This document shows, one piece after another, positions 57,393 through 64,000 of a stretch of 64,000 bases of DNA. The notes under the pieces were generated by a model. It worked only from the letters and a program-made list of their open reading frames with translations, did no database searches and was not told the DNA's origin. Origin of the DNA: Phenylobacterium sp. Its GTDB lineage: Bacteria > Pseudomonadota > Alphaproteobacteria > Caulobacterales > Caulobacteraceae. How positions within the stretch are numbered: position 1 is the first letter of the stretch; each line of letters begins with the position of its first letter. Both the position numbers and the translations under genes were made by a program. The stretch lies in NCBI RefSeq assembly GCF_004297125.1, contig NZ_SCVD01000007.1, positions 62,001 through 126,000 of the forward strand, in the 5' to 3' direction.

Positions 57393-58480
57393 TGGAGTTC
57401 GGGCTCTCGAGCGAGCAGCGCATGCTGCAGGACAGCGTCGCGCGGTATCTGGCCGACGCCTGCCCGATGCAGCACGTTCGCGATACCGCGGCCGGGCCGC
57501 AGGTCGTGAGCGCCACGCTCAAGGCGGGCCTGGCCGGCCTTGGCGTCCCCGGCATCCTGATCCCCGCCGAGTACGGCGGCATGGGCCTTGGCCTCCTGGA
57601 AGCCGCCCTGGTCGCCGAGGCGCTGGGGCATCGGGTCGCCCCAGCGCATTTCACGGGCGCGCACGTCATGGCGCCCCTGGCCATCATGAGCGGGGGATCG
57701 GCGGGTCAGCAACAGACTTGGCTGCCGAGGCTCGCCAAAGGCGAGGCGACGGCGGCCGTCGCAGTGACGGAATCGATCCTGAGCCGCGACGGCGCCGGCG
57801 TCCGGGCCAAGAACGGGCGCCTTGAGGGCGCCGCTCTCTTTGTTCTCGATGCGGCCGACGCCGAGGTCATCGTCGTAGCCGACGAAACCGGGCGCCAGCA
57901 CCTGGTCGCGGCGGATGCGGTCGGCGTTGAGTTGATCGCCCTCCCGACGATCGACAGGACGCGGTCTGTGGGCGAGCTGCGCCTGTCCGGCGTGGCGGCC
58001 GAGCCGCTGCCGGGAAGCGGACCCGAGACGACCCGCCGGATCGTCGACGCGGGACGCGTCATGCTGGCCGCCGACACCCTGGGCGCGGGCGCCGCGATGA
58101 TCGAACAGGCCGTGGCGTACGCCGGACAGCGCCGGCAGTTCGGGCGGCCGATCGGATCCTTCCAGGCGGTGAAGCACATGTGCGCCGAGATGGCGGCGGC
58201 TCTGGAGCCGTCCCGGTCGCTCGTCTGGTACGCGGCCCACGCGTTCGACCATATGCCGGATGAGGCGCCTCTGATGGCCTGCCATGCCAAATCGCATCTC
58301 TCAGAGGTCGGCCGGCTCGTCGCCCGGACGTCGACGGAGGTGCACGGGGGCATGGGATTCACCGACCTCGCCGGGCTGCACTACTGGTTCAAGCGGATCG
58401 GCCTCGATCGCCAGCTGCTTGGCGGCCCCGAAACCGTGCGCGACGAAGCCGCGCGGCTGCAGGGCTGGATCGCGGCGTAG
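57392..58480 (+). CDS. acyl-CoA dehydrogenase, subunit 2
   Basis: The 362-residue protein is a shorter, divergent acyl-CoA dehydrogenase (FGLSSEQRMLQDSVARYL; AYAGQRRQFGRPIGSFQAVKH; STEVHGGMGFTDLAGLHYWFKR). The middle FAD/substrate signature is weak, as in the second subunit of heteromeric enzymes. Confidence 0.9.
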   Translation: MEFGLSSEQRMLQDSVARYLADACPMQHVRDTAAGPQVVSATLKAGLAGLGVPGILIPAEYGGMGLGLLEAALVAEALGHRVAPAHFTGAHVMAPLAIMSGGSAGQQQTWLPRLAKGEATAAVAVTESILSRDGAGVRAKNGRLEGAALFVLDAADAEVIVVADETGRQHLVAADAVGVELIALPTIDRTRSVGELRLSGVAAEPLPGSGPETTRRIVDAGRVMLAADTLGAGAAMIEQAVAYAGQRRQFGRPIGSFQAVKHMCAEMAAALEPSRSLVWYAAHAFDHMPDEAPLMACHAKSHLSEVGRLVARTSTEVHGGMGFTDLAGLHYWFKRIGLDRQLLGGPETVRDEAARLQGWIAA

Positions 58481-58492
58481 GAGGACCTGAGC

Positions 58493-61766
<3,274 letters not shown>

Positions 61767-61796
61767 TCGACGAGTGAACGAGCCATGGAGACTTCG

Positions 61797-63065
61797 ATGA
61801 GCGACGGTTCGATCGATCTGAGGGCCGAGGCCCGCGCAAAAGCCTACGCAATGCCGTTGGAGGACATCAATCTCGCCGACACCGAGTTATGGCGCACCGA
61901 TACGGCGTGGCCGTATTTGGAGCGGCTGCGCAAGGAGGACCCGGTCCATCTGCATCCGGCTCACCACCACCCGGACGGCGCGTTTTGGTCGATCACCCGC
62001 TACGCCGACATCATGGCCGTCGACACCAACCACGAGGTGTTTTCGTCCGAGCCGTCGATCACCATCTTCGATCCCAAGGAAGACTTCACGCTTCCGATGT
62101 TCATCGCGATGGACCCGCCGAAGCATGACGTCCAGCGCAAGACCGTCAGCCCGATCGTGTCGCCGGCCAACCTTCACCTGATGGAGCCGTTGATCCGCAG
62201 CCGTATCGCGAAAACCCTGGACGAACTGCCGATCGGCGAGACCTTCGACTGGGTCGATCGGGTCTCCATCGAACTCACCACCCAGATGCTGGCCACGCTG
62301 TTCGACTTCCCGTGGGATGAACGGCGCAAGCTGACCCGCTGGTCAGATATCGCCACCGCGGGACCTGACTCGGGCCTATTCGTCACGGATGACTTTGAGA
62401 CCGAGCGCAGAATGGAGCTCTTCGGCTGTGTGGATTATTTCACGCGGCTCTGGAACGAGCGGGTCAACGCCCCGCCCAAGGGCGATCTGATCTCGATGCT
62501 GGCCCACGGTGAGGCCACGCGAAACATGGACCGCATGGAGTACCTCGGAAACCTGCTCCTGTTGATCATCGGCGGCAATGACACCACCCGCAATACGATG
62601 ACCGGCTCGATCCTGGCCATGAACCAGAACCCCGAACAGCTACGGAAACTGCAGGCGAACCCAGACCTGATCCCCTCCATGGTTTCGGAGACCATCCGCT
62701 GGCAGACACCGCTGTCGAACATGAGGCGCACCGCCACCCGGGACTTCGAGATTGGCGGCAAGCTCATCAAGAAGGGTGACAAGGTGCTCATCTGGTATGC
62801 CTCGGGCAATCGGGACGAGACGGCGATCGACAATCCAGACGCCTACATCATCGACCGGGAGCGGCCTCGCAACCATCTGTCGTTCGGGTTCGGCATCCAC
62901 CGCTGCGTCGGCAATCGCCTGGCCGAGCTGCAGTTGCGCATTCTTTGGGAGGAAATCCTGCCGCGGTTTGCAGAGATCCGGGTCGTCGAAGAGCCCCGCC
63001 GTGTGCCGTCGGTGCTAATCCGGGGCTATTCTTCGATGCCCGTGGTCATTCCGCACCGCCATTGA
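61797..63065 (+). CDS. cytochrome P450 (CYP153-like features)
   Basis: The 422-residue protein has the I-helix LLLIIGGNDTTRNTMTG, ExxR in ETIRW, NMRRTATRDFEIGGKLIKKG, WYASGNRDE and the heme loop FGFGIHRCVGNRLAE. These details recall CYP153-type alkane or terpene hydroxylases. ATG 61797 has GGAG six bases upstream; 61785 is possible. Confidence 0.9.
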   Translation: MSDGSIDLRAEARAKAYAMPLEDINLADTELWRTDTAWPYLERLRKEDPVHLHPAHHHPDGAFWSITRYADIMAVDTNHEVFSSEPSITIFDPKEDFTLPMFIAMDPPKHDVQRKTVSPIVSPANLHLMEPLIRSRIAKTLDELPIGETFDWVDRVSIELTTQMLATLFDFPWDERRKLTRWSDIATAGPDSGLFVTDDFETERRMELFGCVDYFTRLWNERVNAPPKGDLISMLAHGEATRNMDRMEYLGNLLLLIIGGNDTTRNTMTGSILAMNQNPEQLRKLQANPDLIPSMVSETIRWQTPLSNMRRTATRDFEIGGKLIKKGDKVLIWYASGNRDETAIDNPDAYIIDRERPRNHLSFGFGIHRCVGNRLAELQLRILWEEILPRFAEIRVVEEPRRVPSVLIRGYSSMPVVIPHRH

Positions 63066-63225
63066 GCATGCCCTGGCGGCCGAAAGGCGGGCGTCAGAGA
63101 GTTGAGACGCAGGCGAGGAAGAACCACTCGAGCGGCGCGCTTCCCAACGGGTGCTCAGCTTCTCCTGAAGGCTCCCTCGTTTGGTCGTTTCGCTCGATCT
63201 TTGCGGCGTCGCTCATCGAAATCTA

Positions 63226-63243
63226 CAACACATATATGTTAGT
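63226..63243. promoter_or_regulatory. AACACATATATGTTAG operator-like site
   Basis: AACACATATATGTT contains the palindrome ACATATATGT and resembles the sites at 46430 and 53316-53349. It lies ahead of the hydrolase relic and second P450. Confidence 0.45.
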
Positions 63244-63361
63244 TCGCGCCATAAACCTGCTAACATGGCTGGCGCAGCAACGAGAGGCGATCGTTGGGCC
63301 TGCCCGTTCGGCCGGCTGGTGTGGCGGGGCCGCCGCCGCGACTGCGTCGTTAGGGTGGGAC

Positions 63362-63502
63362 ATGTCGGTGACCGAGCCACGCAGGGTCGCGTTCAAGACA
63401 GCCGATGGCCTTGACCTGGTCGCCGACCGCTTCGGTCGGCCCGCGCGCGGTTCCGGACTTCCTCAAACACCTCGCCCTGGAGACGCAGACACATGACCGC
63501 TG
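63362..63502 (+). pseudogene. alpha/beta hydrolase with large internal deletion
   Basis: MSVTEPRRVAFKTADGLDLV and ADRFGRPARGS match the first 28 residues of the hydrolase at 45415-46290 (FRSSDGLDLAADRYGQPRRGS). The next bases code, in another frame, for DFLKHLALETQTHDR and a stop at 63500-63502, matching the hydrolase end. About 250 codons are gone. Confidence 0.7.
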
Positions 63503-64000
63503 ACCGGCTGCCCAACATCTTCGAACTCACGCCGATGGACGCGAAGTTTCGGGACGATCCGCATCAGGTACTCGACAACCTGAGGTCGCAGTGCCCGGTC
63601 TACCGCGAGGAAACCGCGGGGACTTACTTTCTGACGCGCTACGCCGATGTCCGTGCGACCGTCTCAGACCTTGAGATGTGGCGAGATCCGCTTCGCGCCG
63701 AAGAGGCGGCTGTCTTCCAGCGCCGGATGCTGGAGAATGCCGTGCCGGGCGAGACACGCGGCGAGACCACCAGCATCCTCAGTCTCGACAACCCCGACCA
63801 TGCCCGCATCCGCCAGCCCTTGGCTCGCGCGCTCTATGCCCGGGTGGCGAAGGGGCGGCCGAACGTGGAGCGCATCGTCAATGTCGCCCTGGACCGCCTC
63901 GCTCACGAGCCGACTTTCGACCTGATGCCGGACTTCTGCGTGCCGATCCCAATCGATGTCATCGCTGCGATTCTCGGTGTGGATCATGAACGACTGAGCG
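63493..64000 (+). CDS. cytochrome P450, N-terminal part (runs off right edge)
   Basis: The open frame of 169 codons (NIFELTPMDAKFRDDPHQVL, YFLTRYADVRATVSD, SILSLDNPDHARIRQPLARAL) is a bacterial P450 with the C-helix region HARIRQPL. The heme region is outside the window. The ATG overlaps the end of the hydrolase relic. A damaged copy lies at 45238-45424. Confidence 0.8.
   Translation, partial: MTADRLPNIFELTPMDAKFRDDPHQVLDNLRSQCPVYREETAGTYFLTRYADVRATVSDLEMWRDPLRAEEAAVFQRRMLENAVPGETRGETTSILSLDNPDHARIRQPLARALYARVAKGRPNVERIVNVALDRLAHEPTFDLMPDFCVPIPIDVIAAILGVDHERLS

Overview
The window is high-GC DNA from an alphaproteobacterium, most likely one of the Caulobacterales (Caulobacter or Phenylobacterium type). 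This rests on a GcrA-family regulator, a FecIR/TonB-receptor locus, a MerR/MerT pair, and a P450/Baeyer-Villiger/acyl-CoA catabolic cluster. The genus is inferred, not proven. I recognised no rRNA, tRNA or CRISPR array.

Layout. 1-593: the start of a P-loop ATPase that runs off the left edge. 951-9073: a minus-strand block typical of integrative and conjugative elements (GcrA paralogue, strawberry-notch helicase/methylase, ParB-like protein, Toprim protein). 9.2-31.5 kb: a cargo zone of defence and stress genes. It holds an MqsA-like/DUF4258 toxin-antitoxin pair, a four-gene ubiquitin-like conjugation operon (Ubl, E2-like, JAB, E1-like), a TerB-N/DUF2791 ATPase pair with a large RecB-like nuclease-helicase, a hybrid histidine kinase, and HEPN, PIN, MNT-HEPN and TacAT modules. 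A FecI/FecR pair follows, with a TonB receptor cut short by fusion to a lytic transglycosylase tail. 31.6-36.0 kb: small element genes, an integrase scrap, HipBA and a small mercury operon. 36.3-43.5 kb: a nucleotide-salvage operon (MBL nuclease, thymidine phosphorylase, PRPP synthetase) with an FNR/FixK-like box, then a scrapyard of truncated genes (MgtC, SRPBCC, CopA, DUF1264). 45.2-64 kb: a large catabolic cluster run by an IclR regulator.

The best candidate for an unusual system is the ubiquitin-like operon at 11.0-13.0 kb. Its genes overlap by four bases each, and its promoter carries three palindromes of the TATCACGGTGATA type. A fourth copy overlaps the start region of the divergent toxin-antitoxin operon, so one regulator, probably the HTH antitoxin, may control both. 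The operon converges on the TerB-N/DUF2791 genes, and the DUF2791 ATPase appears to have had its C-terminus replaced by an AT-richer sequence.

The catabolic cluster reads as a coherent route: P450 hydroxylation, alcohol dehydrogenase, Baeyer-Villiger monooxygenase, hydrolase ring opening, CoA ligation, paired acyl-CoA dehydrogenases, hydratases and a thiolase/DUF35 pair. This suggests growth on a cyclic or terpenoid/steroid-like substrate. A hydrolase-P450 module occurs twice, once at 45.2-46.3 kb (hydrolase intact, P450 ruined) and once at 63.4-64 kb (hydrolase gutted, P450 intact as far as seen).

Several genes carry single-base frameshifts (near 16194, 38130, 42692 and 43020). These may be real decay or sequence errors.
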